DNA of 64,000 bases from CBDCCT01 sp965214995 (GTDB taxonomy: Bacteria; Deinococcota; Deinococci; Deinococcales; Trueperaceae), in contig CBDCCT010000002.1 of NCBI GenBank assembly GCA_965214995.1, positions 1,550,001-1,614,000 of the forward strand, read 5' to 3'. Each line of letters starts with the position of its first letter. Position 1 is the first letter of the stretch. The position numbers were made by a program, and so were the translations under genes. Positions 43,684-51,730 of this stretch are shown here, in pieces. The notes below the pieces were generated by a model. It was given only the letters and a program-made list of their open reading frames with translations, had not been told where the DNA came from and did no database searches.

Positions 43684-44592
43684 CTACCCAGGTAACAGAA
43701 AAATCACGGCCGTGATTGCCACGAACGAGCCTATCGTGGTGGCAACAACGGCGCGCGCAACGCTCTCGTAGTCGCCTCTGACCTCCACGGCGATGACGAA
43801 CATGGTGACCGCGGCGGGCATCACGGCGCTAAGAACCAAGACGCTTAGGTCGAGCGTCTCCAGGCCCAAAAGGCGTCCCACGCCGTAGGCGATAAACGGC
43901 CCCGCCAGCAGCCTCAAACCCAAGCTGCGTACGGCGGCCCCGCCCACAGCCCACACCCAAGAACGGTGCATCTGGATGCCTAGCGACAACAGCATGATGG
44001 GGATGGCCGCGCCCCCCAGGAGCGACACGCCTTGCGTGAGGCTCTCTGGAAGATCGAAATGTGTGATGTTGACCGTCAGCCCAGCCAAAGCCGCCCAGAT
44101 AGGCGGGAGCTTGAGTGCCTCTTTGAGCCTGCTCCCAATCGCGCCCCCGCCAGCGAGCACCGTCGGCCCGACGGCGAACATGACGACGAGCGACACCACG
44201 AAAATGACCACGGCGCGCTCGAAGCCCGCCGCTCCGTAGGCAAAAAGGGTGATAGGCAACCCCATGTTGCCCGTGTTGCCGAAGAGGCTGGTGACGACCA
44301 CGCCGCGCGTCTGCGCGGCCGTCAGCCCCGCCGAACCGAAAACGGACACAAAGCCCAGAACGAGCAGGTAGAGAAGATACGCAGCCGCGATGAGAAGCGC
44401 CGCCTCGAGACTCAGCGCCGTCTGGGAAATGGCGTTAAACACCAAGGCGGGGATAAGGAGATAGACGCTAAGCCGCGTCAACGTCTCCATATCCAGGTTG
44501 GGAAAGAGTCTGTCGGCCAGAGCGCCGAGGCCTATCAAGAAGAAGGTGGGAAACACCACCTCGAGGGCGGTCTGAAGAGCGGTCATACGCAC
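43684..44592 (-). CDS. AEC (auxin efflux carrier) family transporter
   Basis: A 302-aa membrane protein with about ten helices, in two inverted repeats. VFPTFFLIGLGALADRLFPN, ALVFNAISQTAL, SLFGNTGNMGLPI and the late SAVMPAAVTMFVIAVE fit the bile/auxin carrier superfamily. Bacterial members often move dicarboxylates such as malate; the substrate here is unknown, though mdh lies close by. Confidence 0.85.
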   Translation of the reverse strand: MRMTALQTALEVVFPTFFLIGLGALADRLFPNLDMETLTRLSVYLLIPALVFNAISQTALSLEAALLIAAAYLLYLLVLGFVSVFGSAGLTAAQTRGVVVTSLFGNTGNMGLPITLFAYGAAGFERAVVIFVVSLVVMFAVGPTVLAGGGAIGSRLKEALKLPPIWAALAGLTVNITHFDLPESLTQGVSLLGGAAIPIMLLSLGIQMHRSWVWAVGGAAVRSLGLRLLAGPFIAYGVGRLLGLETLDLSVLVLSAVMPAAVTMFVIAVEVRGDYESVARAVVATTIGSFVAITAVIFLLPG

Positions 44593-44661
44593 CAGCGTAC
44601 CTGAAAGGCAAAAGTAAGATGTAAAAGGTTAGGCAGCGTCAAAAAGAGAGCAAGAAGCAGA

Positions 44662-44692
44662 GGGTAGAGGAGAGTCCTTTTTTCCTCTACCC
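44662..44692. terminator. Inverted repeat at the end of the truncated fasciclin gene
   Basis: GGGTAGAGGA and TCCTCTACCC form a 10-bp stem with an 11-base T-rich centre. It overlaps the stop codon of the short fasciclin gene and may end its transcript, or mark the breakpoint that truncated it. Confidence 0.5.
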
Positions 44693-44953
44693 CGCCGCCC
44701 CACGCAAGTTTGCCGCAAAAACCTCGTTCGTCGGGGCGAAAACGGTAAAGGGTCCCTCGCCGCTCAGCACCTCTACCAGCTCGGCCTGCAAAAGGGCCAG
44801 CGTGAGGGTGCTGAAGTCTTCGTTGCTCGAGGCCACCTCAACCACCGTTGCGGGAGGCTCCGTGACGCCCCACGACACCCTACCCATACTCTGCGCCAGA
44901 ACTCCGCCCGCCGCTAGCATGAACATAACAATCGACAACATAAATTCCTTCAT
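44687..44953 (-). pseudogene. Truncated fasciclin-domain secreted protein
   Basis: An 88-aa frame with signal peptide (MKEFMLSIVMFMLAAGGVLA) and the first third of a fasciclin (FAS1) domain: TVVEVASSNEDFSTLTLALL and LSGEGPFTVFAPTNEVFAAN. A FAS1 domain needs about 130 residues; here it stops after about 55, with no continuation found in the other frames. GGAGG still stands before ATG 44953. It is probably a broken gene; the stop lies in an inverted repeat. Confidence 0.7.
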
Positions 44954-45197
44954 TTCGCTTTCCCTCCGAGTTTTTGCCGAATTGTACGTGACTGTTACAG
45001 AGGAGTATGGGTGGGGGAGAGGTTGTAAACCAAAGTGAATCGTACAAAGCCAACTCAGTCTCTCCCAGACATTTGTACTTGCAGCTCTATGCATTCGCTC
45101 GAATGCAATACTAATTTGAGGATTTTTATATATGGTGGTTGAAGGTGACAAAATAGTACAGATATGGGCTTCTCTAGAAACAAATGTAAAATAAAGC

Positions 45198-45226
45198 TTG
45201 ACAATATATAAATATTGGATTAACAT
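45198..45226 (+). promoter_or_regulatory. Consensus sigma-70 promoter of the 45.2-46.7 kb operon
   Basis: TTGACA (45198-45203), exactly 17 bp, TAACAT (45221-45226), then AGGAGGT and ATG 45246. One of the best promoters in the window; the surroundings are AT-rich. Confidence 0.8.
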
Positions 45227-45245
45227 TTCATTCAGGAGGTGCGTG

Positions 45246-45446
45246 ATGTTTTCTCCGAATCCCGTAGCGGAACGAGAAGTTCACGAGAAGCTTGAATGTT
45301 ACAGGCGTGAGGCGGATGTGGCGCGTTTGATTATGCAAGGGGCCGTGAACAGGTCCTGGCGAGGCCGTTCGGCTGAATTCTTGTTTGCATTGGCGGAACG
45401 GCTCGAGCCGCAAGCCGCCCCCTCCAAAAAAGCGAGGACGTTATGA
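45246..45446 (+). CDS. Small hypothetical protein, first gene of an envelope-stress-like operon
   Basis: A 66-aa, mostly helical, charged protein (VAEREVHEKLECYRREADVA, RSWRGRSAEFLFALAERLE); no family is recognised. AGGAGGT six bases before ATG 45246 fixes the start. Its stop overlaps the next gene by ATGA, so it is translated together with the DUF4097-like protein. Confidence 0.75.
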   Translation: MFSPNPVAEREVHEKLECYRREADVARLIMQGAVNRSWRGRSAEFLFALAERLEPQAAPSKKARTL

Positions 45447-46294
45447 GCGAACAAGACCGCGTGAGAGCCCTGTTGGACGAAGGGAAAATCAGTCAAGAGG
45501 AAGCCGAGGAGCTTTTGGAGGCGTTGGGCGACAAAGACGAGGCGGAGGTTGACGTCGCTGGGGAGGTGGCTCGAGAAGAGGGCGCGAAGGACGAAAGGGT
45601 TGGCGAACCCCCATCGCCACCCCCACCGCCCCCTCCAACCGGCGCAGCCTCGCCACATGCAGCCTCACCAGACGGACGGGGGCCTGACGGTCTGCACTGG
45701 GTCCGTGTCGTCATGTTCGCGGGCAACCTAGAGGTCCGGGTTGACGGAAGTTTGGAGCGTCCCACCACGGAGGGCGAGGTCACGCTGACGCAGGAGGAGC
45801 AGAATTATGTGGTGCGGCAGGTTCGGAATGGGTCCGTTTTAACTACCCCCTTAGGCCCTCGAAGGAACGTAGAGGTAACCCTGCCCGCGGGCTACGGGCT
45901 GGACCTCGACCTGAAGGGTGGCAATGTAGACCTTTACGACGTGCCCTTTTTGAAGGGCAAGCTGTTGGCGGGCAATTTAGACGCAAAGACTTTAGGAGGC
46001 ATCCATTTGGACATGAAGGCGGGCAACTTAGACGCGTCGCTCAGGCTGACCGAGGGCGAGCACCGGCTCGACTTAAAGGCGGGCAACGGCGAACTCCGCT
46101 TGCTGCCGGGCTCGAGCGTCGCCGTGTCGGGCGAGGTTAAGGCGGGGGGCGTCGAGACGAAAAACGGCCTGTTTACCTTCGAGCGTGGCCTCACCGGGGG
46201 CAGTTTTCGGGGCACCGTCGGCGAGGGCCGCGCGAGCCTTACGATCAGCCAGACGGCGGGTAACTTAGAGTTGGCGGTACAGGATGCCTCCTAA
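45443..46294 (+). CDS. SHOCT-like plus DUF4097-like beta-repeat protein
   Basis: A 283-aa protein. Residues 1-30 (RVRALLDEGKISQEEAEELL) are a SHOCT-like short helical motif. A Pro-rich linker (SPPPPPPPTG) follows. Residues about 75-280 are a repetitive beta-rich domain with recurring KAGNLDA/LLAGNLDA/TAGNLEL turns, as in DUF4097 (YvlB-like, putative adhesin) proteins. No signal peptide is visible. It overlaps its neighbours on both sides. The group resembles LiaXFSR/Yvl envelope-stress operons of Firmicutes (inference). Confidence 0.75.
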   Translation: MSEQDRVRALLDEGKISQEEAEELLEALGDKDEAEVDVAGEVAREEGAKDERVGEPPSPPPPPPPTGAASPHAASPDGRGPDGLHWVRVVMFAGNLEVRVDGSLERPTTEGEVTLTQEEQNYVVRQVRNGSVLTTPLGPRRNVEVTLPAGYGLDLDLKGGNVDLYDVPFLKGKLLAGNLDAKTLGGIHLDMKAGNLDASLRLTEGEHRLDLKAGNGELRLLPGSSVAVSGEVKAGGVETKNGLFTFERGLTGGSFRGTVGEGRASLTISQTAGNLELAVQDAS

Positions 46295-46688
46295 AACGAA
46301 AACCAAAACGGAAAAATTGCCCATGCCCACCCACGCGCCCGTGACCGGCGAGCCGCTTGTAATCACCCGGCTCGAGGCTGCGGAGAGCGGCATCACCGTC
46401 GAAGGACGCTTCACACCCAACGAATTCGCGCTCCTGCCGCCCGAGCACCTGGAATTTTTACGCCTTTTTGTCAAGGTGCGTGGCAACCTCAAAGAGGTCG
46501 AGCGCGTGCTGGGGCTCTCGTATCCCACCATCCGCCTGCGCTTCGAGGGCCTGCTCAAGGCGCTCGGTTACGAGCCTTTGGAGGACGTGCGGAGCGAGCG
46601 CACGGAAGTGTTGGAAGCCCTGGAAAGGGGGGAGATAGACGCGGGTGAAGCGACCGTGAGGCTGCGCGCTCTCAAACGTAAAGCTTGA
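46284..46688 (+). CDS. DUF2089 protein that lacks the zinc-ribbon cysteines
   Basis: A 134-aa protein matching DUF2089 from about residue 40: GRFTPNEFALLPPEHLEFLR, RGNLKEVERVLGLSYPTIRLRF (a helix-turn-helix-like core) and a C-terminal SHOCT-like EALERGEIDAGEATVRL. The family normally begins with a CPVCG...CPxC zinc ribbon; here this stretch reads HAPVTGEPLVITRLEAAESG and has no cysteine. It overlaps the upstream gene by 11 bases. Confidence 0.8.
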   Translation: MPPKTKTKTEKLPMPTHAPVTGEPLVITRLEAAESGITVEGRFTPNEFALLPPEHLEFLRLFVKVRGNLKEVERVLGLSYPTIRLRFEGLLKALGYEPLEDVRSERTEVLEALERGEIDAGEATVRLRALKRKA

Positions 46689-46806
46689 CCAAAAGCGTTT
46701 GATGGAGTTTCTCATCGCCCCGCTTGCTTTTTCCCGGTGAGGCCTCCGCCTCCTTTGCCCCGCACGACCTTGCGCGGTGTTATACAAGGTTTTTGCGGGG
46801 TTTCGT

Positions 46807-46812
46807 TATACT
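46807..46812 (+). promoter_or_regulatory. -10 box of dnaJ, near-leaderless
   Basis: TATACT, eight bases, then GTG 46821; no Shine-Dalgarno sequence lies between. Confidence 0.5.
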
Positions 46813-46820
46813 GCGTATTT

Positions 46821-47984
46821 GTGAAGGTAGACTACTACGAAACCCTAAAAGTGGCTCGAGACGCCGACGGGACGACCATAAAAACGTCCTACCGTAAACT
46901 GGCGCTCCAGTATCACCCCGACCGCAACCCCGGCGACGCGGCGGCGGAAGAGAATTTTAAGAAGATAAACGAAGCCTACGCGGTGCTCTCAGACCCCGAG
47001 AAGCGCGCCCGCTACGACCGTTACGGCACCGCCGACCCGCAGGTGGGCGTGGGCGGCGACATCTTTGATATCTTCGCCTCGGTGTTCGGGGGCGGCTTCG
47101 GCGCGGGCGCGCGGCCCCGCCGGGGTCAGGACGGGGAAGACTTAGAAACGAGCCTCACGATTACGCTCGAGGAGGCGCGCGTCGGCGCTACCGTCACCAC
47201 CACCGTCTCGCGCCTTGGTACTTGTGACCGTTGCGAGGGCTCGAGGGCGGAGCCGGGCAGTGAAGGCCGCAAAACCTGCCCGACCTGCCGGGGCGCGGGC
47301 GCGGTGCGGGCGCAGGCGCAATCTTTTTTCGGCACCGTCGTGACTAACCAGGTGTGCCCGCAGTGCCGCGGCCTGGGTGAGGTTATCATCACCCCCTGCG
47401 GCAAGTGCGTCGGCAGTGGCCGGATGCGGGTCGATGACGAGGTCGAGGTGGGGCTGCCCAAGGGCATCGACGGCGGCTACCGGCTGCGCCTCACGGGCGA
47501 GGGGAACGCAGGTGTAGACGGCGGGCGATCCGGTGACTTATACGTCTATACGGAGTTGGAGCCCCACCCGCACTTCACGCGGCAGGGCGACGACCTGCAC
47601 TACCGGCTCCCGCTCGGCCTGGTGCAGGCCGCGCTCGGCTGCGCCTTTGAGGTGCCGACGCTGGACGAGCCCGAGGTGCTCAACGTGCCCGCGGGCACCC
47701 AGCCCGGCACCGAGTTCCGGCTGCGCGGTAAGGGGATGCCCCGCCTCCGGCAGGTCGGCACGGGCGACTTGGTCGTGACCGCGGGGGTCGAGGTGCCCAG
47801 AAAACTGAGCCCCAAGGCGCGCGACCTGCTCCAAGCCTACGCCGAGGAAGTGGGCGAAACCGTCGAGGCACACGAGACGCTTTTGGAGCGCGTCCGGGGC
47901 TTTTTCAAGAAAAAGGGCAGGGGAGAGGGTAGAGCCGATGACAAAGCAGACAGAGCAGAGGACACGGTGGAGGCGCGGGGCTAG
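46821..47984 (+). CDS. dnaJ: Chaperone DnaJ (Hsp40)
   Basis: A 387-aa type I J-protein. J domain with YHPDRNPGD (HPD), a Gly-rich linker (GGGFGAGARPRRG), four zinc repeats CDRCEGS, CPTCRGAG, CPQCRGLG and CGKCVGSG, then the substrate-binding domains. It stimulates DnaK ATPase. GTG 46821 starts at VDYYETLKVARDADG, the normal J-domain beginning, and follows a TATACT box. No dnaK or grpE lies nearby. Confidence 0.95.
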   Translation: MKVDYYETLKVARDADGTTIKTSYRKLALQYHPDRNPGDAAAEENFKKINEAYAVLSDPEKRARYDRYGTADPQVGVGGDIFDIFASVFGGGFGAGARPRRGQDGEDLETSLTITLEEARVGATVTTTVSRLGTCDRCEGSRAEPGSEGRKTCPTCRGAGAVRAQAQSFFGTVVTNQVCPQCRGLGEVIITPCGKCVGSGRMRVDDEVEVGLPKGIDGGYRLRLTGEGNAGVDGGRSGDLYVYTELEPHPHFTRQGDDLHYRLPLGLVQAALGCAFEVPTLDEPEVLNVPAGTQPGTEFRLRGKGMPRLRQVGTGDLVVTAGVEVPRKLSPKARDLLQAYAEEVGETVEAHETLLERVRGFFKKKGRGEGRADDKADRAEDTVEARG

Positions 47985-48016
47985 AAGCTTTCAAGGCGCT
48001 GGGTTTTTGGGAGAAC

Positions 48017-48481
48017 ATGTTTAGGAATACGGTTTCACGTCTTTTCAGGCACCTGATGCTCGAGCGTCCCGCCAAGAGTCGCTCTTTGGGCGAGTTGACT
48101 GCGAAGCTCCAAGCATCGGGGGAGGAACTGGCGCGGCGCTTCGCGGGGGCGAAGGGTAGTGAAAAGAACCGCGACAAGCTGCGCCACATTATCAGCATCG
48201 AGCGGTGGGGGCAGCGGCGGCTTATGGTGGGATTGGGCGAGCCTTTTGTGGCGGACGAGAGCCGCGCCTACAAACCCGAGCCGCAAACCGGATGGGACGC
48301 GCTTCAGGGGGAGTTTTCACAGACGCGTAGGGAGACGCTTAGGATAGCCGATGCGCTCGCTCAAAAGGGTGTTGACCCCACCGTGACGGTTTCGCACAAT
48401 CAATTTGGCCCCCTGACCCTGCGCGGTTGGCTGCGTTATCTGGAAACTCACGCGTCGTTTGAGGGCAAAAGAATTCGTTAA
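48017..48481 (+). CDS. DinB-like four-helix protein
   Basis: A 154-aa, helical protein. RDKLRHIISIERWGQRRLMV, LTLRGWLRYLETHASFEGKRI and spaced His residues resemble the metal site of DinB/YfiT-like proteins, which include thiol transferases and unknown enzymes. The first 30 residues lack a signal peptide. Its stop overlaps the stop of miaA on the other strand. Confidence 0.5.
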   Translation: MFRNTVSRLFRHLMLERPAKSRSLGELTAKLQASGEELARRFAGAKGSEKNRDKLRHIISIERWGQRRLMVGLGEPFVADESRAYKPEPQTGWDALQGEFSQTRRETLRIADALAQKGVDPTVTVSHNQFGPLTLRGWLRYLETHASFEGKRIR

Positions 48482-49401
48482 GGTTGTCCGGCGTAAGGCT
48501 CGAGCCACCCCACCAGCGCCTCTCGAGCCTCTTCACCAAGGTGAGGGACGAGAACCGCGCCGGGCTCTTTCCGGAACCAGGTTCGTTGCCGCTTGGCGTA
48601 TTGAAGAGTCGCTACTGTAACGGCTTCTTTTGCTTCGTCCAAAGACATTTTTCCTTCTAGAAACGCCGTCACCTCTTTGTAGCCAATGGCCTGCACCGCA
48701 GTCGGCCTCTCAGGAAAGCGCTTCAGCAACTCCCGCACCTCTTCGGCTAAACCCTGTCTAAACATCTTTTCGGTGCGCGCTACGATGCGCGGCTCGAGCT
48801 CTCCCAAAGGCGGCAGCAACACCCTTTTGTCGTAAGAAAAGCGGGGCGTCGTCCGCCCGAAACTCTTTGGCGCGCGGCCCGTTGAGCGGATAATCTCGAG
48901 CGCCCGCACCACCCGCCGCGGGTTGTGTTGGGCGCGCGCGGCGTCCTCGGGGCTGAAGGTCTCGAGTTCCCGTTGCAACGGCTCTAAACCCTCACGCTCA
49001 AAAACCTCCCACAGTTCGGCCTGCCGCGCGGGGTCCGCCGGGGGCACCATCGGCAAACCTTCCGAGAGCGCCCGGATGTAAAAGCCCGTGCCGCCAACCA
49101 CGAGGGGCAGCGCGCCCCGCGCCCGCACCTCCTGAACGGCGCGCTCCGCCAAACGAACAAAATCCGCAACGCTAAAAGGTTCATCGGGATTCACCACGTT
49201 GATGAGGTGGTGGGGCGTCTCCTCCCGCTCCTCCTCCGTCGGCTTGGCGGTGCCGATGTCCATGCCCCGGTAGACCATCATGGCGTCGGCGGAGATGATT
49301 TCTATGGGAACCTCGGCGCGCACTGAAGCCTCGGCAAACTCCAAGGCCAGCGCGCTCTTGCCCGAGGCGGTGGGACCGGCGAGAACGGGTACTTGGGTCA
49401 C
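48478..49401 (-). CDS. miaA: tRNA dimethylallyltransferase MiaA
   Basis: A 307-aa enzyme that adds a dimethylallyl group to A37 of tRNAs reading UNN codons. P-loop LAGPTASGKSALA, IISADAMMVYRGMDIGTAKPT, LVVGGTGFYIRAL and the late QAIGYKEVTAFLEG and YAKRQRTWFRKE are conserved. GTG 49401 is the start. Confidence 0.95.
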   Translation of the reverse strand: MTQVPVLAGPTASGKSALALEFAEASVRAEVPIEIISADAMMVYRGMDIGTAKPTEEEREETPHHLINVVNPDEPFSVADFVRLAERAVQEVRARGALPLVVGGTGFYIRALSEGLPMVPPADPARQAELWEVFEREGLEPLQRELETFSPEDAARAQHNPRRVVRALEIIRSTGRAPKSFGRTTPRFSYDKRVLLPPLGELEPRIVARTEKMFRQGLAEEVRELLKRFPERPTAVQAIGYKEVTAFLEGKMSLDEAKEAVTVATLQYAKRQRTWFRKEPGAVLVPHLGEEAREALVGWLEPYAGQP

Positions 49402-49484
49402 GGGCGCGTCACAAAGCTATTTTAGACTTTCTGCGTCTCTCAAGGTTTCGTGCCCACGGTAACAGCGTTCACGCGGGAGGGTGC

Positions 49485-49490
49485 TACACT
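49485..49490 (+). promoter_or_regulatory. -10 box of a leaderless start (Hsp20)
   Basis: TACACT, seven bases, then ATG 49498. The A/G-rich GGGAGG lies before the -10 and so cannot act in translation of this start. Confidence 0.55.
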
Positions 49491-49497
49491 CGGCCCT

Positions 49498-49875
49498 ATG
49501 GAACTGGACAAGCGCGACCCCGGCGACGTTCAACGCCTCTTGGAGCTTCGTGACCGGGTGGGCGAGTTGCGTCAAACCTTGGGCGAGGGTGAGGACGTGC
49601 CCAGGATTGACCTGCTCGATTTCGGTGACGCCTTTGAACTTGTGGTCGAGGTGCCCGGCGTGTCGCAGCGCGACCTCGAGGTGGCCGTGCAAGGCCGCTC
49701 TGTCACCGTCGCGGGGCGGCGCGCGGCGCGTGAAGAGCACGCGGACGTTCTTCTGGCGGAGCGCCCCGGCGGCCACTTTCAGCGCACCGTCACCCTGCCT
49801 GGCGAGGTTGCCGAAGAAAGGGGCAGCGCCCACCTGCGCGAAGGGTTGCTGCGGCTGCACCTGCCCAAACGTTGA
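49498..49875 (+). CDS. Small heat shock protein, Hsp20 family
   Basis: A 125-aa alpha-crystallin-domain holdase. Core: DLLDFGDAFELVVEVPGVSQ, VQGRSVTVAGRR, FQRTVTLPGEV and LREGLLRLHLPKR. A short helical N-terminus and almost no tail. It overlaps the next gene by TTGA, so heat-shock chaperone and HDOD heme protein share a message. Confidence 0.9.
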   Translation: MELDKRDPGDVQRLLELRDRVGELRQTLGEGEDVPRIDLLDFGDAFELVVEVPGVSQRDLEVAVQGRSVTVAGRRAAREEHADVLLAERPGGHFQRTVTLPGEVAEERGSAHLREGLLRLHLPKR

Positions 49876-50861
49876 CGCCGCCCCGTCCCGTCAGCGTCCC
49901 CTTTCCCGTCGCGCCGAGCTACCGAATAAAACCGGACATGACGCACTTGGCCGAGCCCGAGGCGGGGCATTTCGTCGTCGACGCGGCTTTTGAAACGTAT
50001 ATAGAGCAAAAACTCGCGCTTCTGGAAACGTACTCCGGCCTCTGCCGAGCGGTTGTGGAGGATGCGGATTTAGGTCTCGGCGAGGCGTTGTGGTGTGCTT
50101 TCGAGAGGGTAGCGCAGGAGCACCCGTCGCTGGTGGAGGTGTCGCCGAATAAAGTAACGCTTCACGCGCTTGGCGTGCGTCTTCACGCGCGAACGGCTAA
50201 AGAGAGGGTGGTGCCGGGGCTCGAGCCCCTCCATAGCGCCCTTTTTCCCGCTCTGGGTGAGCGCGTTTTTGCTCATCTCGAGGGGCAAAGGGAACACCGT
50301 TTGATGGATGCCCTCGCGCTCACCGTACAAGAAGATTACGTCGTCATGCAGGCTGACCGGGCCGAATGCCTGCACGTCTGCTTCCCGAGCCACTGGAACC
50401 CGGCGGCGCGCGTGGGGCAGAGTTTCGAGGAACTGCACCGCCCCGTGGCGCACGGCGAGGTCTTGGAGCGGGCGGGACCCAACGTGATGAAAGCGCTCCT
50501 CACCAAGGGACACTTTGTGCGCTACGTCTGGAGCCTGACGGCGGACGACGGGCTCAACCAGAATCCAGACCTACCCAGACGCCCAAACCCTATCCTGCCG
50601 CTTGAAACTCCCGCCGCCCTTGCTCAGAAACTCACCTTCCGCGTCGAGCGACAAACGACGCGCGCGCTGCCCGCGCTTGAGCGCTTTATTTTCACCGTCC
50701 GCATCTTTACGCAGCCGCTCACCGAGGCCGCGTGCAGTCCGGAGAGGCGGGGGAGGCTCGAGCGCGCCCTCCTGTCGATGGACGACGCCCTGCTTGCCTA
50801 CAAAGGGCTCACCGCCCTGCGCGTCCCTTTACTCGCCTGGTTACGCTCCTTTGATTCCTAA
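49872..50861 (+). CDS. HDOD/DUF3445 heme-dependent oxidative demethylase-like protein
   Basis: A 329-aa protein of the DUF3445 family, now linked with heme-dependent oxidative N-demethylation (dimethylamine monooxygenase alpha-like). FPVAPSYRIKPDM near the start and HVCFPSHWNPAARVGQSF with ELHRPVAH are characteristic; C-terminal RVERQTTRALPALERFIFTV is also conserved. The electron-supplying subunits of known demethylases are not next to it. TTG 49872 overlaps the Hsp20 stop. Confidence 0.82.
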   Translation: MTPPRPVSVPFPVAPSYRIKPDMTHLAEPEAGHFVVDAAFETYIEQKLALLETYSGLCRAVVEDADLGLGEALWCAFERVAQEHPSLVEVSPNKVTLHALGVRLHARTAKERVVPGLEPLHSALFPALGERVFAHLEGQREHRLMDALALTVQEDYVVMQADRAECLHVCFPSHWNPAARVGQSFEELHRPVAHGEVLERAGPNVMKALLTKGHFVRYVWSLTADDGLNQNPDLPRRPNPILPLETPAALAQKLTFRVERQTTRALPALERFIFTVRIFTQPLTEAACSPERRGRLERALLSMDDALLAYKGLTALRVPLLAWLRSFDS

Positions 50862-51712
50862 TTTTCTCGGTCGTACTCGAAAACCGCCTTGACTTTCTCG
50901 CTGACCACCACGTCGTTGGAGTCGATGTCGTACTCAATGACGCTGCCCTCGACCACGTCGTCGCCCTCCTGGCTGCGGGCGGGGGAGCCGCGCAGGATGG
51001 CGACGCCCGCTGCCTCGTTGTACTCGAGCGTGTCCGCGCTGCTCACGCGACCCTCCGAGGTGGTCTGGACGTTGCCGCGAAAGGTGCTCACGTCCTCGTC
51101 GCCGTCAAAGGTGAGGCCGTCGTCGGCGGTCACGCTGAGAGCCGGGGAGTCGCCTTCGGCGGTGCGCTCGAGGGCGACCGGCCCGCTCAAATCTCCCTTT
51201 CCTGTAGCATTATCATAATTTAACAGCGTGCCCTTGGTGGTGCTGCGCCCCTGCTCGATAGTTACGTCCGCCGCGGTGCTCCGCTGGACGTTTTCGGGGC
51301 AGCGGGTGTCGTTAAGCTCCAAGGAGCCGCCAAACATCTCTATCGTCTCGTTTTCGGCTGGCGTATTGGCGGCACCGCCGCTTCCCCCACCCTCCGCCGT
51401 AGGCTTATCAACGAGTGCGACCGCCGAGGTGATGCGCATGTCGTTAATAAGCATCTCGACAAAACCCGGCGCAGGCGCGAGAAAGGTGCTGACCCTGACC
51501 TCGTCTTTGCAGTTGGGGTTGCCAAGAATAAACTGAGCCCCCTCAGCGTCCGCGGCGTTCTGGATGATTTGGATGGGGTCATCGTTTTCGCGCGCGATGG
51601 TCAGTTTGGGGCGCAGGTCGGGCTCTGGAGCGGTTTCTTGGGCGAGGCTCGAATCAACCCACACGAACAAGACAACAGCCGCGGCTTGGAGGATGTGGAG
51701 ACGCTTGATCAC
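50858..51712 (-). CDS. LptA/OstA-like periplasmic protein (second copy)
   Basis: A 284-aa secreted protein with signal peptide (LHILQAAAVVLFVWVDSSLA). Residues about 150-275 carry OstA/LptA-type strands (TADDGLTFDGDEDVSTFRGN, SSADTLEYNEAAGVAILRG, VVEGSVIEYDID). The middle has a Gly/Ala-rich insert (AEGGGSGGAANTPAEN). LptA forms the periplasmic bridge for LPS export; in Deinococcota, where classical LPS is not known, the cargo is open. Last gene of a three-gene leftward operon. Confidence 0.7.
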   Translation of the reverse strand: MIKRLHILQAAAVVLFVWVDSSLAQETAPEPDLRPKLTIARENDDPIQIIQNAADAEGAQFILGNPNCKDEVRVSTFLAPAPGFVEMLINDMRITSAVALVDKPTAEGGGSGGAANTPAENETIEMFGGSLELNDTRCPENVQRSTAADVTIEQGRSTTKGTLLNYDNATGKGDLSGPVALERTAEGDSPALSVTADDGLTFDGDEDVSTFRGNVQTTSEGRVSSADTLEYNEAAGVAILRGSPARSQEGDDVVEGSVIEYDIDSNDVVVSEKVKAVFEYDREN

Positions 51713-51730
51713 GCTACCTCATAATAACGT

